A DNA stretch of 64,000 bases from Micromonospora sp. CCTCC AA 2012012 (GCF_040499845.1 NZ_CP159342.1:4216001-4280000); one strand, 5' to 3'. Counted from the stretch's first letter, positions 5,982-17,099 are shown. The notes: generated by a model not told the origin, from the letters alone. A program made the numbers and translations.

Positions 5982-8911
5982 TGAGCTTCAACGAAGCGAA
6001 CACGGTTCGGGATTTTGTGCGGGACCTTGTCGCCTCGCCTCACATCCAGTTCGTGCCCGGCAAGGAGTTGCCGCGTCGGGAGGATGAGGTGCTGCTGGAG
6101 GGGCCGGTCAAGGAGGCCCTGATCCGGTTGAACCCGGCCATCGAGGCCGATCCGCGGCTTGCCGACGAGGTGATCTATCACCTGCGGGCGGTCATCCTGT
6201 CCGCTCGGCGTACGCCGAATCCGGTGGTGGCGAACGAGCAGTTCGCCGCGTGGCTGACCGGGCAGAAGTCGATGCCGTTCGGCCCGTCCGGAGAGCACGT
6301 CACCATCCGGCTCATCGACTTCGACAACCCAGAGCCGAGCGCCAACCAGTGGATGGTCTCTACGGAGGTGACCTATCGGGTCGGGAAGGTCGAGCGCCGC
6401 TTCGACCTGGTGCTGTGGTGCAACGGCTTCCCGCTGGTCGTGGGCGAGGCGAAGTCGCCGGTCCGCCCTGCGTACTCCTGGATCGACGCGGCGGCGCAGA
6501 TCAACGAGGACTACGAGGTCAACGTACCGGCGTTCTTCGTTCCCAACGTGCTTAACTTCGCCACCGAAGGCAAAGACTTCCGGTACGGCTCGGTCGGCAT
6601 GCCCGTTGACCTGTGGGGACCGTGGCGGGAAGACGCCGACGACGCCGCCCCGGTGCCGCCCGGGCTGGCAGTTGTGCGCGAAGCCGTGGAGGGTGTGCTC
6701 TCGCCGCCGGCGGTGCTGGACTTCCTGCGGTTCTTCACAGTGTTCGCCACCGACAAGAAGCACCGCAAGATAAAAATCATCGCGCGCTTCCAGCAGTTCC
6801 AGGCGACGAACCTCATCGTCGAGCGGGTGCTGCACGGCCGAATCAAGCAGGGCCTGATCTGGCACTTCCAGGGTTCGGGCAAGTCGCTGCTCATGGTCTT
6901 CACCGCGCAGAAGCTGCGCGCCGCAGCCGGGCTGACGAACCCGACGGTGATCATCGTGGTGGACCGGATCGATCTGGACACCCAGATCACCGGCACGTTC
7001 AACGCCTCGGACGTGCCGAACCTCATCTCGACCGACAGCCGCCGGGAGCTGCAAGCCCTTCTCAAGGCAGGCGCTCGGAAGGTCATCATCACCACGGTGC
7101 ACAAGTTCGGTGAGGCGCCGGGGGTGCTCGACGACCGCGACAACATTATCGTCATGGTCGACGAGGCCCACCGTTCCCAGGAGGGCGACTACGGGCGCAA
7201 GATGCGCGAAGCCTTGCCGAACTCGTTCCTCTTCGGCCTGACCGGCACCCCGATTAACCGGCGGGACCGCAACACTTTCATGTGGTTTGGGTCCACCGAT
7301 GACGAAGGTGGTTATCTCTCCCGATACTCCTTCCAGGACTCGATCCGGGACGGGGCGACGCTGCCGCTGCACTTCGAGCCGCGCCTGTCGGAGATTCACC
7401 TCGACGCTGGTGCGATCGATGCAGCGTTCGCCGAGCTGGCCGAGCAGCACCGGCTCACCGAGGCGGACAAGACCACGCTGTCGAAACGCGCCGCCTCACT
7501 CGAAGTGTTGATCAAGGCGGACGATCGAGTCCGCCGGATCGCGGCCGACATCGCCGAACACTTCCGCACCAAGGTCGAGCCACAGGGGCTCAAGGCACAG
7601 GTGGTCGTCTACGACAAGGCGACCTGCGTCGCCTACAAGACGGAGTTCGACGAGATCCTCGGTCCCGACGCCGCCACGGTCGTCATGAGCCGCACCGCTC
7701 GCGACCCGGAGGAGTGGAAGGAATACACCCCCGACCGGGACGAGTTGGAGCGGATCACCGCCCGGTTCAACGACCCGGCCGACCCGCTGAAAATCATCAT
7801 CGTGACGGCGAAGCTGCTCACCGGCTTCGACGCGCCGATCCTCTACGCGCAGTATCTCGACAAGCCGCTTAAGGAGCACAACCTGCTCCAGGCGATCACC
7901 CGCACCAACCGGGTCTACCCGCCGACTAAGACGCACGGGCTGATCGTCGACTACCTGGGCATCTTCGATGACGTCGCCAAGGCGTTCGCCTTCGACGAGA
8001 AGAGCGTCCAGCAGGTCATCAGCAACATCGACGTGCTACGAACCCAGCTCGGCCCGGCCATCCAGGCCGCGCTGGCGTTCTTTCCCGGCGTCGACCGCAC
8101 CGTGGGCGGCTACGAGGGACTGATCGCCGCACAGACGGCGATCGGCAGCGACGAGGCCCGCGACGCCTTCGGCGCGTCCTTCAGCGTCGTCGCCCAACTC
8201 TGGGAAACACTCAGCCCGGACCCGATCCTCTCCACCTACGCGGCCGACTACCGATGGCTGACCGACGTGTACGAGTCGGTACGGCCGTCGGACATCGCCG
8301 GTCGGCTCGTGTGGCACACCCTCGGTGCCAAGACGTTGGAACTCATCAACGAACACGTCACCGTCGAGGTTCCCCGTACCGACCTTGACATGATCGTCCT
8401 GGACGCCCAGGTGATCGAAGACCTCATGACGGGTCGGCGGAAGGACGTCGACCCGGTCGAGGTCGAAAAGTGGATTACCGCCCGGATCGCCAAGCACCTG
8501 GGTAATCCTGTTTTCATCGAACTCGGCAAGCGGCTCACCGCGCTACGGGAGAAGTACGCGCACTCCCAGCAGGCGAGCCTGGACTTCCTCAAGGAACTGT
8601 TCGCCCTTGCCCGGGATACCGTGGCCGCGGAGAAGGCCGCCGCCGAGGTACCCCGAGAGGACCAAGGCAGGGCGGCGCTGACCGAACTGTTCCAATCCCT
8701 CAAGGGCAACGGCACCCCGATCATCGCCGAGAAGATCGTTGACGAGGTTGATGAGGTCGTCCGGGCGGTGCGGTTCACGGGCTGGCAGGACACCCGTGAG
8801 GGTGACCGGCTGGTCCAGCAGTCCCTCCGCAAGACGCTCTGGACCAAGTTCAAGATCCGCGACAACGACGTGTACGAGCGTGCCCTGGGCTACATCCGCG
8901 AGTACTACTGA
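5981..8911 (+). CDS. hsdR: Type I restriction endonuclease subunit R
   Basis: 976 residues. The N-terminal PD-(D/E)XK nuclease motif is visible as D142 and E156-A-K158 (RRFDLVLW ... GEAKSP). The SF2 translocase follows, with Walker A GSGKS at 298-302, the DEAH box at 394-397 and the motif III-like LTGTP near 420. A helicase C-terminal domain (AKLLTGFDAPILYAQYLDK; QAITRTNRVYP) and a helical C-terminus complete a normal HsdR. The GTG at 5981 overlaps the hsdS stop, and a G-run just upstream can serve as ribosome site. With hsdM, hsdM and hsdS it forms one operon and supplies restriction of unmodified DNA. Confidence 0.95.
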   Translation: MSFNEANTVRDFVRDLVASPHIQFVPGKELPRREDEVLLEGPVKEALIRLNPAIEADPRLADEVIYHLRAVILSARRTPNPVVANEQFAAWLTGQKSMPFGPSGEHVTIRLIDFDNPEPSANQWMVSTEVTYRVGKVERRFDLVLWCNGFPLVVGEAKSPVRPAYSWIDAAAQINEDYEVNVPAFFVPNVLNFATEGKDFRYGSVGMPVDLWGPWREDADDAAPVPPGLAVVREAVEGVLSPPAVLDFLRFFTVFATDKKHRKIKIIARFQQFQATNLIVERVLHGRIKQGLIWHFQGSGKSLLMVFTAQKLRAAAGLTNPTVIIVVDRIDLDTQITGTFNASDVPNLISTDSRRELQALLKAGARKVIITTVHKFGEAPGVLDDRDNIIVMVDEAHRSQEGDYGRKMREALPNSFLFGLTGTPINRRDRNTFMWFGSTDDEGGYLSRYSFQDSIRDGATLPLHFEPRLSEIHLDAGAIDAAFAELAEQHRLTEADKTTLSKRAASLEVLIKADDRVRRIAADIAEHFRTKVEPQGLKAQVVVYDKATCVAYKTEFDEILGPDAATVVMSRTARDPEEWKEYTPDRDELERITARFNDPADPLKIIIVTAKLLTGFDAPILYAQYLDKPLKEHNLLQAITRTNRVYPPTKTHGLIVDYLGIFDDVAKAFAFDEKSVQQVISNIDVLRTQLGPAIQAALAFFPGVDRTVGGYEGLIAAQTAIGSDEARDAFGASFSVVAQLWETLSPDPILSTYAADYRWLTDVYESVRPSDIAGRLVWHTLGAKTLELINEHVTVEVPRTDLDMIVLDAQVIEDLMTGRRKDVDPVEVEKWITARIAKHLGNPVFIELGKRLTALREKYAHSQQASLDFLKELFALARDTVAAEKAAAEVPREDQGRAALTELFQSLKGNGTPIIAEKIVDEVDEVVRAVRFTGWQDTREGDRLVQQSLRKTLWTKFKIRDNDVYERALGYIREYY

Positions 8912-9016
8912 CGTTGCGCTCGCCAGCAGAATGAGGCGATGGGCTGCCAGCACATCGAGCCGGACAGTTGGCGATCAGGCGTGAGCTGGGTCACGATGGG
9001 CGCGAGGAGGTCGCCG

Positions 9017-10294
9017 ATGGCTGACCCGTGGCTCGCCCTGGAATTCGGTGCCGATCCGGCGGAACGGATCGCGCAGGTCGGCGCCGCCCATGAGGCGTTC
9101 CTCACCGCCAGCGCCACCCCCGCCCAGGTCCGCGACGTGGTCCGGCGCTCCTGGGAACGTTCCGCGCTGCTCGACCCCGAGGTCACCGCCACCGTCGACC
9201 TGACCGACGACGCGTTGGAGAGCTACCGCGCCGGCCATCCGCTCGCCCGGGTGCTGCCGCTCTTCCGCGACCTGCTCGGCGGCATCGCCCAGGACGGCGC
9301 GCACCTGATGGCGGTCTGCGACGCGTACGGGCGGCTGCTCTGGGTGGAGGGGCATCCGGGGGTGCTGCGGCACGCCGAGCGGATGAACTTCGTGCCCGGC
9401 GCCCGTTGGGACGAGGGGCACGTCGGCACCAACGCCCCGGGCACCGCCCTGGCCGTCGACCACAGCGTGCAGATCTTCGCCACCGAGCACTTCAGCCGGC
9501 CGGTGCAGCGCTGGACCTGCGCCGCCGCGCCGATCCACGACCCGGCCACCGGGCGGCTGCTCGGCGCGGTCGACATCACCGGCGGCGACCACCTGGCCAA
9601 CGCGCAGAGCCTCGCCCTGGTCCGGGCCACCGCCCGGGCCGCCGAGGCGTTCCTCGCCCAGCCGCTCGACCCGACCGTGGTGGCGGTCAGCGCGCTCGGC
9701 CGCGACGAGGCCGAACTGCGCGTCGGCGGGCGGCGCCTGCGGCTCGGCCGCCGGCACAGCGAGCTGCTGGTGCTGCTGCTCGACCATCCGGAGGGGCGGA
9801 CCGGCGAACAGCTCGGCCTCGACCTGTACGGCGACGAGCGGCTGCACCCGGTCACCCTGCGCGCCGAGCTGTCCCGGCTGCGGCGGGCGCTCGGCCCGGA
9901 ACTGCTCGACTCCCGCCCGTACCGGCTGCGGGCGACCGTGCGGGCGGACTTCCGTACCGTCACCGAGCTGCTGGAACGCGGTGACGCGGCGGGGGCGCTC
10001 GACGCGTACGCCGGGCCGTTGCTGCCCGGGTCGGACGCGCCGGGGGTGGCGCGACTGCGCCGGCGGGTCGACGGCCAGTTGCGCGCGGCGGTGCTGGCCG
10101 CCGCCGACCCGGGCCTGCTCGCGGCCTGGACCGCGACGCCCGCCGGCGCCGACGACCTCACCGCCTGGCAGGCCCTGGCGCGGGCGTTGCCGCCGGGTTC
10201 GCCGCGCCGGCCGCTCGCCCTCGACCGCCTCCGCCAGCTCTCCGCCGAGTACGACCTGCCGCGCGCAACGTTCCTGCAACGTCCGGGAAACTAA
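9017..10294 (+). CDS. GAF-domain transcriptional regulator (AcoR N-terminal-like) next to aldehyde dehydrogenase
   Basis: 425 residues from an ATG at 9017 with a textbook AGGAGG 6 bases upstream. The N-terminal region (RSWERSALLDPEV) and the following GAF-like sensor (VCDAYGRLLWVEG ... GARWDEGHVGTNAPGTALA) match the input half of AcoR-type activators. The sigma-54 AAA domain is absent. Instead there is a winged-helix-like C-terminus (LRLGRRHSELLVLLLDHPEG ... HPVTLRAELSRLRRAL). Such proteins are typically encoded beside acetaldehyde-type dehydrogenases, as here. It probably controls the two downstream genes in response to an aldehyde or alcohol; the effector is unknown. Confidence 0.8.
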   Translation: MADPWLALEFGADPAERIAQVGAAHEAFLTASATPAQVRDVVRRSWERSALLDPEVTATVDLTDDALESYRAGHPLARVLPLFRDLLGGIAQDGAHLMAVCDAYGRLLWVEGHPGVLRHAERMNFVPGARWDEGHVGTNAPGTALAVDHSVQIFATEHFSRPVQRWTCAAAPIHDPATGRLLGAVDITGGDHLANAQSLALVRATARAAEAFLAQPLDPTVVAVSALGRDEAELRVGGRRLRLGRRHSELLVLLLDHPEGRTGEQLGLDLYGDERLHPVTLRAELSRLRRALGPELLDSRPYRLRATVRADFRTVTELLERGDAAGALDAYAGPLLPGSDAPGVARLRRRVDGQLRAAVLAAADPGLLAAWTATPAGADDLTAWQALARALPPGSPRRPLALDRLRQLSAEYDLPRATFLQRPGN

Positions 10295-10300
10295 CGTCCC

Positions 10301-10324
10301 CCGCCATCACCCCTTCGATGGCGG
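10301..10324 (+). promoter_or_regulatory. Hairpin abutting the ribosome site of the aldehyde dehydrogenase
   Basis: CCGCCATC (10301-10308) pairs with GATGGCGG (10317-10324) around an 8-base loop. The 3' arm runs into the GGAGG at 10323-10327 that serves the aldehyde dehydrogenase start at 10334. It could act as a weak terminator after the regulator gene or as a structure that masks the ribosome site. No T-tract follows. Confidence 0.35.
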
Positions 10325-10333
10325 AGGAAACCC

Positions 10334-11838
<1,505 letters not shown>

Positions 11839-11839
<1 letters not shown>

Positions 11840-12231
11840 TGACGGCCGTCGGTGACGGTGCCGTGGCGGCCGGGGACGCCGCGGCACCGCCGCCCGTGAC
11901 CGTGACTCCCGCGGCGGCCGAGGTGATCCGGTCGCTGCGGGAGCGGCACGGGCCGCTGATGTTCCACCAGTCCGGCGGCTGCTGCGACGGCAGCGCCCCG
12001 ATGTGCTACCCGGCCGGCGAGTTCCGCACCGGGTCGTCCGATGTCCTCCTGGCGTCGCTGGAGGTGGACGGCGTCCCCGAGCCAATCGGGTTCTGGATGT
12101 CGAAGTCGCAGTGGGAGTTGTGGCGGCACACCCGGTTGACGGTCGACGTGGTGCCGGGACGGGGCAGCGGGTTCTCGTTGGAGGCCCCGGACGGCGTCCG
12201 TTTCCTGATCCGCTCCCGGCTCGCCACCTGA
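11839..12231 (+). CDS. DUF779 protein
   Basis: 130 residues. The family hallmark is the Cys-rich loop FHQSGGCCDGSAPMCYP near residues 38-54, followed by IGFWMSKSQWELWRHT. DUF779 genes recurrently sit next to aldehyde dehydrogenases, and here the ATG overlaps the dehydrogenase stop. The conserved cysteines suggest metal or redox chemistry, but no activity is established to my knowledge. The first 20 residues are Ala/Pro-rich and may be dispensable. Confidence 0.88.
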
Positions 12232-12255
12232 CCCACGCCGGGGCGGCCCGTGGGT
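12231..12255. terminator. Hairpin between convergent DUF779 and glpK genes
   Basis: ACCCACG (12231-12237) pairs with CGTGGGT (12249-12255) around a GC-rich 11-base loop, in the 31-base gap between the two convergent stop codons. A bidirectional terminator role is inferred from position; there is no T-tract. Confidence 0.45.
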
Positions 12256-12262
12256 CGGCCGG

Positions 12263-13777
12263 TCACCGGAGGCTGGACCGGTGGCCCCAACCGATGGCGA
12301 GCTGCACCGCGTCGTCCCAGGCCCGTACCTGCCGGTCCCGCTCCTGGGGCGTGGTCCGCGGCTGCCACTCGGCGGCCTTGTGCCAGTACGACCGCAGCAC
12401 CGCCCGGTCCGCCCAGTAGCCGGCGACCAGCCCCGCGGCGTAGGCGGCGCCCCGGGACACCGTCTCGGCCACCATGGGGCGGACCACCGGCACGTCCAGG
12501 ATGTCGGCGAGGGTCTGCATCAGCAGGTTGTTCGCGGTCATCCCGCCGTCCACCGCCAGGCTCCGCAGCGGCACGTCGGCGTCCGCGTTCATGGCCGCGA
12601 CGACCTCCCTGGTCTGCAGGGCGGTGGCCTCCAGGACGGCCCGCGCCAGGTGCCCCTTGGTCACATAGGAGGTGAGCCCGACGACCAGCCCCTGCGCGTC
12701 GCTCTCCCAGTGCGGCGCGTAGAGCCCGGAGAAGGCGGGTACGACGTAGCAGCCGCCGTTGTCCTCCACGCTCAGCGCGAGCGTCTCGATTTCGGCGGGC
12801 GAGCGGATCAGCCCCAGGCTCTCCCGACACCACTCCACCAGCGCGCCGGCGATCGCGACCGCCCCCTCGACCGCGTAGACGGGGGGCTCGCCGTCCTCCT
12901 GGTAGGCCACCGTGCTGATCAGCCCGTGCCGGGACCGGACCAGTTCCGTTCCGGTGTTGAGCAGCAGGAAGGCACCGGTGCCGTAGGTGCACTTGGCGTC
13001 CCCCGGGTCGAAGGCGGTCTGCCCGAACAGCGACGCCTGCTGGTCGCCGATAACGGCGGTCACCGGTATCCCGGGCACCGGTGCGCAGGTGGTGCCGAAG
13101 GTGGTCATCGAGGGCCGGATCTCGGGCAGGGCGGCGCGTGGCACCCGCAGGCAGTCGAGCAGCTCGTCGTCCCACTCCAGGCTGCGGATGTCCATCAGCA
13201 TGGTGCGGCTGGCGTTCGTCACGTCGGTGGCATGCAGGCCGCCGTCCACCCCGCCGGTCAGGTTCCACACCAGCCAGCTGTCCATGGTGCCGATCAGCAG
13301 CTCACCCCGGGCGGCACGCTCGGCCACGCCGGGCTCGGCGTCGAAGAGCCAGCGCAGCTTCGGGCCGGAGAAGTAGGACACCAGCGGCAGGCCGGTCCGG
13401 GCGTAGATCTCCTCGGCCGAGAGGTCGCAGGCGATGTCGTCGAGCATCCCGGCCGTGCGGGTGTCCTGCCAGACGATGGCCCGACCGACGGGCTTGCCGG
13501 ATCTGTGGTCCCACACGACGGTGGTCTCCCGCTGGTTGGTCACCCCCAGCCCCACCACCTGCTCGGGACGGGCGTCCACGTCGTCGAGCGCCTGCGGGAT
13601 GATCCGGCAGACGATCTTCCAGATCTCCTCGGCGTCGTGCTCCACCCAGCCGGGCCGGGGGAAGTACTGCCGGTGCTGCTGCTGGGCCAGCGAGACCAGC
13701 CGGCCCTGGTGGTCGAAGAGGAGGCATCGGGTCGAGGTGGTGCCCTGGTCGAGCGCGGCGACGTACGTCTCCCTCAT
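12263..13777 (-). CDS. glpK: Glycerol kinase, paralogue linked to the IclR regulator
   Basis: 504 residues, FGGY kinase family, the usual glycerol kinase length. The N-terminal phosphate loop [16 protein letters not shown], the [10 protein letters not shown] and the WQDTRT substrate region, and [20 protein letters not shown] match glycerol kinases. It phosphorylates glycerol to glycerol 3-phosphate. Its ATG overlaps the stop of the upstream iclR gene (TGATG), so regulator and kinase form a two-gene operon. A second glycerol kinase lies 1.8 kb away in the divergent glpF-glpK-glpD operon, so this copy may serve a different inducer condition. Confidence 0.92.
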   Translation of the reverse strand: MRETYVAALDQGTTSTRCLLFDHQGRLVSLAQQQHRQYFPRPGWVEHDAEEIWKIVCRIIPQALDDVDARPEQVVGLGVTNQRETTVVWDHRSGKPVGRAIVWQDTRTAGMLDDIACDLSAEEIYARTGLPLVSYFSGPKLRWLFDAEPGVAERAARGELLIGTMDSWLVWNLTGGVDGGLHATDVTNASRTMLMDIRSLEWDDELLDCLRVPRAALPEIRPSMTTFGTTCAPVPGIPVTAVIGDQQASLFGQTAFDPGDAKCTYGTGAFLLLNTGTELVRSRHGLISTVAYQEDGEPPVYAVEGAVAIAGALVEWCRESLGLIRSPAEIETLALSVEDNGGCYVVPAFSGLYAPHWESDAQGLVVGLTSYVTKGHLARAVLEATALQTREVVAAMNADADVPLRSLAVDGGMTANNLLMQTLADILDVPVVRPMVAETVSRGAAYAAGLVAGYWADRAVLRSYWHKAAEWQPRTTPQERDRQVRAWDDAVQLAIGWGHRSSLR

Positions 13778-14544
13778 CAGCCTCTCCCGTGCCCGAACTC
13801 CCTGGATATCGACCGGGCGGCGCGGACGACCTCGTTGGCGAGGCCGACCCGCGGCCGGGACCGGCTGTCACAGATGGCGTCCACGGGCCCCGCGATGCCC
13901 ACGGCCGCGACGACATAGCCGCCCCGGTCGCGGATCGGCGCGGCGATCCCTGCGGTGTCCGGGTCCGACTCCTCCACCGCCGCTGCCCATCCGGTGTCCC
14001 GGACGTCGGCGAGCTGACGCAGCAGCGTCGGCCGGTCGGTCACCGTCCGGTAGGTCAGGCTCTCCAGGGGCCGGCCGACGATGCTGCGCGCCGCCCCCGG
14101 GTCGAAGGCGAGCAGAACCTTGCCGAGGGCGGAGGCGTGCAGTGGGAGCCGGCCGACGACGTCCGCCCGCTGGCTCCGGCCGTGCAGGCCGAAGACGTGG
14201 TGGGCGATCACCACCGCACCGTCGCGGAACACCGCGACCCGGGCCGCCTCGCCGGTCCTGGCGGCCAGCGCGTCGGTCCAGTTCAGGGCGCGCGAGCGCA
14301 GCTCGTTCGGGTCGAGGTGGGTCAGGCCGAGGTGGAGGAAGTCCGCCGCGAGGAGATACTGCCCGCTGTTCTCGTCCTGCTCCACGAACCCCACCTCGCG
14401 CAGGGTGCGCAGCAGGCCGTGCGTGGTGGGTTTGGCGAGCCCCAACGATGCGGTGATCTCGGCCAGCGCCAGCGGCTCGGTCTCGGAGGCCAGCAGGCGC
14501 AGTATCGCGGCCGCTCGCTCCACCGACTGCACCGGGCCTGGCAT
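13777..14544 (-). CDS. IclR-family regulator of glycerol genes (GylR-like)
   Basis: 255 residues. The N-terminal winged helix (SVERAAAILRLLASE ... LAEITASLGLAKPTTHGLLR) is followed by the IclR effector domain (ADVVGRLPLHASALGKVLLA ... GIAAPIRDRGGYVVAAVGIAG). Its position between glpK and the divergent glpF-glpK-glpD genes parallels GylR of the Streptomyces gyl operon. The gap to glpF holds two palindromes of IclR type (14561-14608), so it probably controls itself and the divergent operon, with glycerol or glycerol 3-phosphate as effector. The start is the ATG at 14544. Confidence 0.9.
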   Translation of the reverse strand: MPGPVQSVERAAAILRLLASETEPLALAEITASLGLAKPTTHGLLRTLREVGFVEQDENSGQYLLAADFLHLGLTHLDPNELRSRALNWTDALAARTGEAARVAVFRDGAVVIAHHVFGLHGRSQRADVVGRLPLHASALGKVLLAFDPGAARSIVGRPLESLTYRTVTDRPTLLRQLADVRDTGWAAAVEESDPDTAGIAAPIRDRGGYVVAAVGIAGPVDAICDSRSRPRVGLANEVVRAARSISREFGHGRG

Positions 14545-14560
14545 GGACGCGAACCTACCC

Positions 14561-14608
14561 CGCGTTCGGCGATGTCAAACGGTGGCGTGTTCGACATTGC
14601 CGAACGCG
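14561..14608. promoter_or_regulatory. Paired IclR-type operators in the iclR-glpF intergenic region
   Basis: Two 20-base arms, 14561-14580 and 14589-14608, are reverse complements at 18 of 20 positions with an 8-base spacer. Each arm itself contains a 17-bp site of the form GTTCGnCnnTGnC(G/A)AAC (14564-14580, read GTTCG...CAAAC; 14589-14605, read GTTCG...CGAAC). Two sites with centres 25 bp apart suit binding of two IclR dimers. The arrangement between iclR and glpF makes autoregulation plus control of the glycerol operon likely. Confidence 0.7.
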
Positions 14609-14613
14609 CGTCG

Positions 14614-14641
14614 TTGTTGCCCTGGTCACAGCCTCCATACG
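14614..14641 (+). promoter_or_regulatory. Candidate glpF operon promoter
   Basis: TTGTTG (14614-14619) and CATACG (14636-14641) are separated by 16 bases, directly downstream of the IclR-type sites and 45 bases before the glpF start. The match to the consensus is modest, so this is a suggestion from position more than from sequence. Confidence 0.3.
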
Positions 14642-14685
14642 CTCCCAGCCAGACCAGCCACCACCCCACCAGGCAGGAGCGGGAC

Positions 14686-15538
14686 ATGACCATTCTCGGG
14701 AGGCGCACCCTCGTCGGCGAACTGGTAGCGGAGTTCGTCGGCACGATGATCCTCATCCTCTTCGGCGTGGGCGTCGTCGCCCAGGTCGTCACCAGCAAGG
14801 GCGGACTCGGTGACCACGACTCCATCGCCTGGGCCTGGGGGCTCGGCGTGGTGCTCGCCGTCTACACGGCCGCCCGGATCAGCGGCGCCCAACCTCAACC
14901 CGGCGGTCACCGTGGCGCTGGCGGTCTTCCGCCGGTTCGAGTGGCGCAAGGTGCTGCCGTTCGCGCTCGCCCAGACCGCTGGCGCATTCGTCGCCGCGCT
15001 GCTGGTCCGCTGGGTCTACAGCGAGGCCATCGCCGCCGTCGACCCGGGCCACACGATCGCCACCCAGGGCATCTTCTCGACTTTGCCGGGCAACGGCGCG
15101 CTCAACGTCGGCCAGGGCACCGCGCTGCTCGACCAGGTGATCGGCACGGCGATCCTGCTCTTTCTGATCATGGCGGTGACCGACCCCCGCAACAACGCCC
15201 CGGTCGCCTGGATGGCGCCCTTCATCGTCGGTCTCATCGTCGTCGCCATCGGCATGGCGTGGGGCACCAACGCGGGCTACGCGATCAACCCGGCCCGTGA
15301 CCTCGGTCCCCGCCTGGCGTCGTTCATCACCGGCTACGGCACGGCTTTCCAGGACCAGAACGGTGCGTTGTACTTCTGGGTGCCGATCGTCGGCCCGCTG
15401 GTCGGCGGCGTGCTGGGCGCCGGTGCCTACATCGCGCTCATCGAGCGGTTCCTACCGGCGGAGGAGGAGCAGTCGGAGCCCGGTCGGATCCCCACCGACG
15501 AGCCGCGTCCGCAGCCCGCCGCCGTCGCCCACCCGTGA
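14686..15538 (+). pseudogene. glpF: Glycerol facilitator (MIP family), interrupted by a one-base frameshift
   Basis: The reading frame opens at the ATG at 14686 (AGGAGC 6 bases upstream) with the first membrane helices (FVGTMILILFGVGVVAQVV). At the CCC run 14888-14890 the frame is lost: ...TAARISGA continues as QPQPGG, whereas removing one C restores ANLNPAVTVALAVFRR with the first NPA motif. The rest, in the other frame, is a normal MIP protein with the second motif GYAINPARDLGPR. Corrected, it would be 283 residues, the usual length. It is either an assembly or sequencing error in a C run or a real inactivating mutation. It heads the glpF-glpK-glpD operon and would admit glycerol. Confidence 0.85.
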
Positions 15539-15581
15539 CGTCCACACCCCCACACCACCCCATCGAGCAGGAGCGTGACCA

Positions 15582-17099
15582 ATGGCAGACTTCGTCGCAG
15601 CGGTCGACCAGGGTACGACCAGCACCCGCTGCATGATCTTCGACCACGGGGGCAACGAGATCGCCCGCCACCAGCTGGAGCACCAGCAGATCATGCCCCA
15701 GCCCGGCTGGGTGGAGCACAACCCGGTGGAGATCTACGAGCGCACCAGCGCCGTGCTCCAGACCGTGATGAACGGCCGGGGGCTGTGCGCGTCGGACCTC
15801 GCCGCCCTCGGGATCACCAACCAGCGCGAGACCACCGTGGTGTGGAACCGGCGCACCGGGCGGCCGTACTACAACGCCATCGTGTGGCAGGACACCCGTA
15901 CCGACCGGATCGCCTCGGCGCTGGACGCGGACGGGCGGGGTGACGTGATCCGCGCCAAGGCGGGACTCCCGCCGGCCACCTACTTCTCCGGCGGGAAGAT
16001 CCAGTGGATCCTGGAGAACGTCCCCGGCGTCCGCGAGGCCGCCGAGAAGGGCGAGGCGATCTTCGGCAACACCGACTCCTGGCTGGTCTGGAACCTGACC
16101 GGCGGGGTCGACGGCGGCATCCACGTCACCGACGTGACGAACGCCAGCCGCACCATGCTGATGAACCTGGAGACCCTCGACTGGGACGACGAACTGCTGG
16201 GGTTCTTCGGGGTGCCCCGGCAGATGCTGCCCGAGATCCGGCCCTCGGCGGATCCCGACCTCTACGGCTACACCCTCGATCACGGGCCGCTGGGCGGCCG
16301 GGTGCCGCTGGCCGCCGTCCTCGGTGACCAGCAGGCGGCCATGGTGGGGCAGGTGTGTCTGCGGCCGGGCGAGGCCAAGAACACCTACGGCACCGGCAAC
16401 TTCCTCCTGCTGAACACCGGCACCGAGCTGGTCCGGTCGAAGAACGGCCTGCTCAGCACGGTCTGCTACAAGTTCGGCGATCAACCGGCCGTGTACGCCC
16501 TGGAAGGCTCCATCGCCGTCACCGGCTCCGCCGTGCAGTGGCTGCGCGACCAGCTCGGCATCATCCAGGGCGCCGCCCAGAGCGAGTCGCTGGCCCGGCA
16601 GGTGCCGGACAGTGGAGGCATCTACTTCGTGCCGGCGTTCTCCGGACTGTTCGCGCCGTACTGGCGTTCCGACGCGCGGGGGGCGATCGTCGGGCTGTCC
16701 CGGTTCAACACCAACGCGCACATCGCCCGGGCGACGCTGGAGTCGATCTGCTATCAGAGCCGCGACGTCGCCGAGGCGATGGAGAAGGACTCCGGCGTGA
16801 AGCTGGAGGTGTTGAAGGTCGACGGCGGCGTGACCGCCAACGACCTTTGCATGCAGATCCAGGCGGACGTGCTCGGCGTACCGGTGAGCCGGCCGGTGGT
16901 GGCCGAGACCACCGCCCTCGGCGCGGCGTACGGGGCCGGGCTGGCCGTCGGGTTCTGGTCCAACGCCGACGAGCTGCGGCAGAACTGGAACGAGAGCCGG
17001 CGCTGGCAGCCGGAGTGGACCGACGAGCAGCGTGAGAAGGGCTACCGGTGCTGGCAGAAGGCCGTGTCCCGCACGCTGGATTGGGTGGATGTCTCATGA
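15582..17099 (+). CDS. glpK: Glycerol kinase, paralogue in the glpF-glpK-glpD operon
   Basis: 505 residues, FGGY family, with [16 protein letters not shown] at the N-terminus, [34 protein letters not shown] and [14 protein letters not shown]. All regions expected for glycerol kinase are present. An AGGAG lies 8 bases before the ATG at 15582. It is clearly a paralogue of the kinase at 12263-13777 but not a recent duplicate: many blocks differ. The gene ends in an ATGA overlap with glpD, giving a compact uptake-phosphorylation-oxidation operon. Confidence 0.95.
   Translation: MADFVAAVDQGTTSTRCMIFDHGGNEIARHQLEHQQIMPQPGWVEHNPVEIYERTSAVLQTVMNGRGLCASDLAALGITNQRETTVVWNRRTGRPYYNAIVWQDTRTDRIASALDADGRGDVIRAKAGLPPATYFSGGKIQWILENVPGVREAAEKGEAIFGNTDSWLVWNLTGGVDGGIHVTDVTNASRTMLMNLETLDWDDELLGFFGVPRQMLPEIRPSADPDLYGYTLDHGPLGGRVPLAAVLGDQQAAMVGQVCLRPGEAKNTYGTGNFLLLNTGTELVRSKNGLLSTVCYKFGDQPAVYALEGSIAVTGSAVQWLRDQLGIIQGAAQSESLARQVPDSGGIYFVPAFSGLFAPYWRSDARGAIVGLSRFNTNAHIARATLESICYQSRDVAEAMEKDSGVKLEVLKVDGGVTANDLCMQIQADVLGVPVSRPVVAETTALGAAYGAGLAVGFWSNADELRQNWNESRRWQPEWTDEQREKGYRCWQKAVSRTLDWVDVS

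Noticed and set aside
1721..8911. The hsd operon as a BREX or DISARM-type defence system
   Set aside because: No PglZ, BrxC, DrmA or phospholipase-type gene is present; the four genes are ordinary type I subunits apart from the second hsdM.
8980..8995. CGTGA-N6-TCACG before the GAF regulator
   Set aside because: Five-base arms are too short to claim an operator; it overlaps nothing else suggestive.
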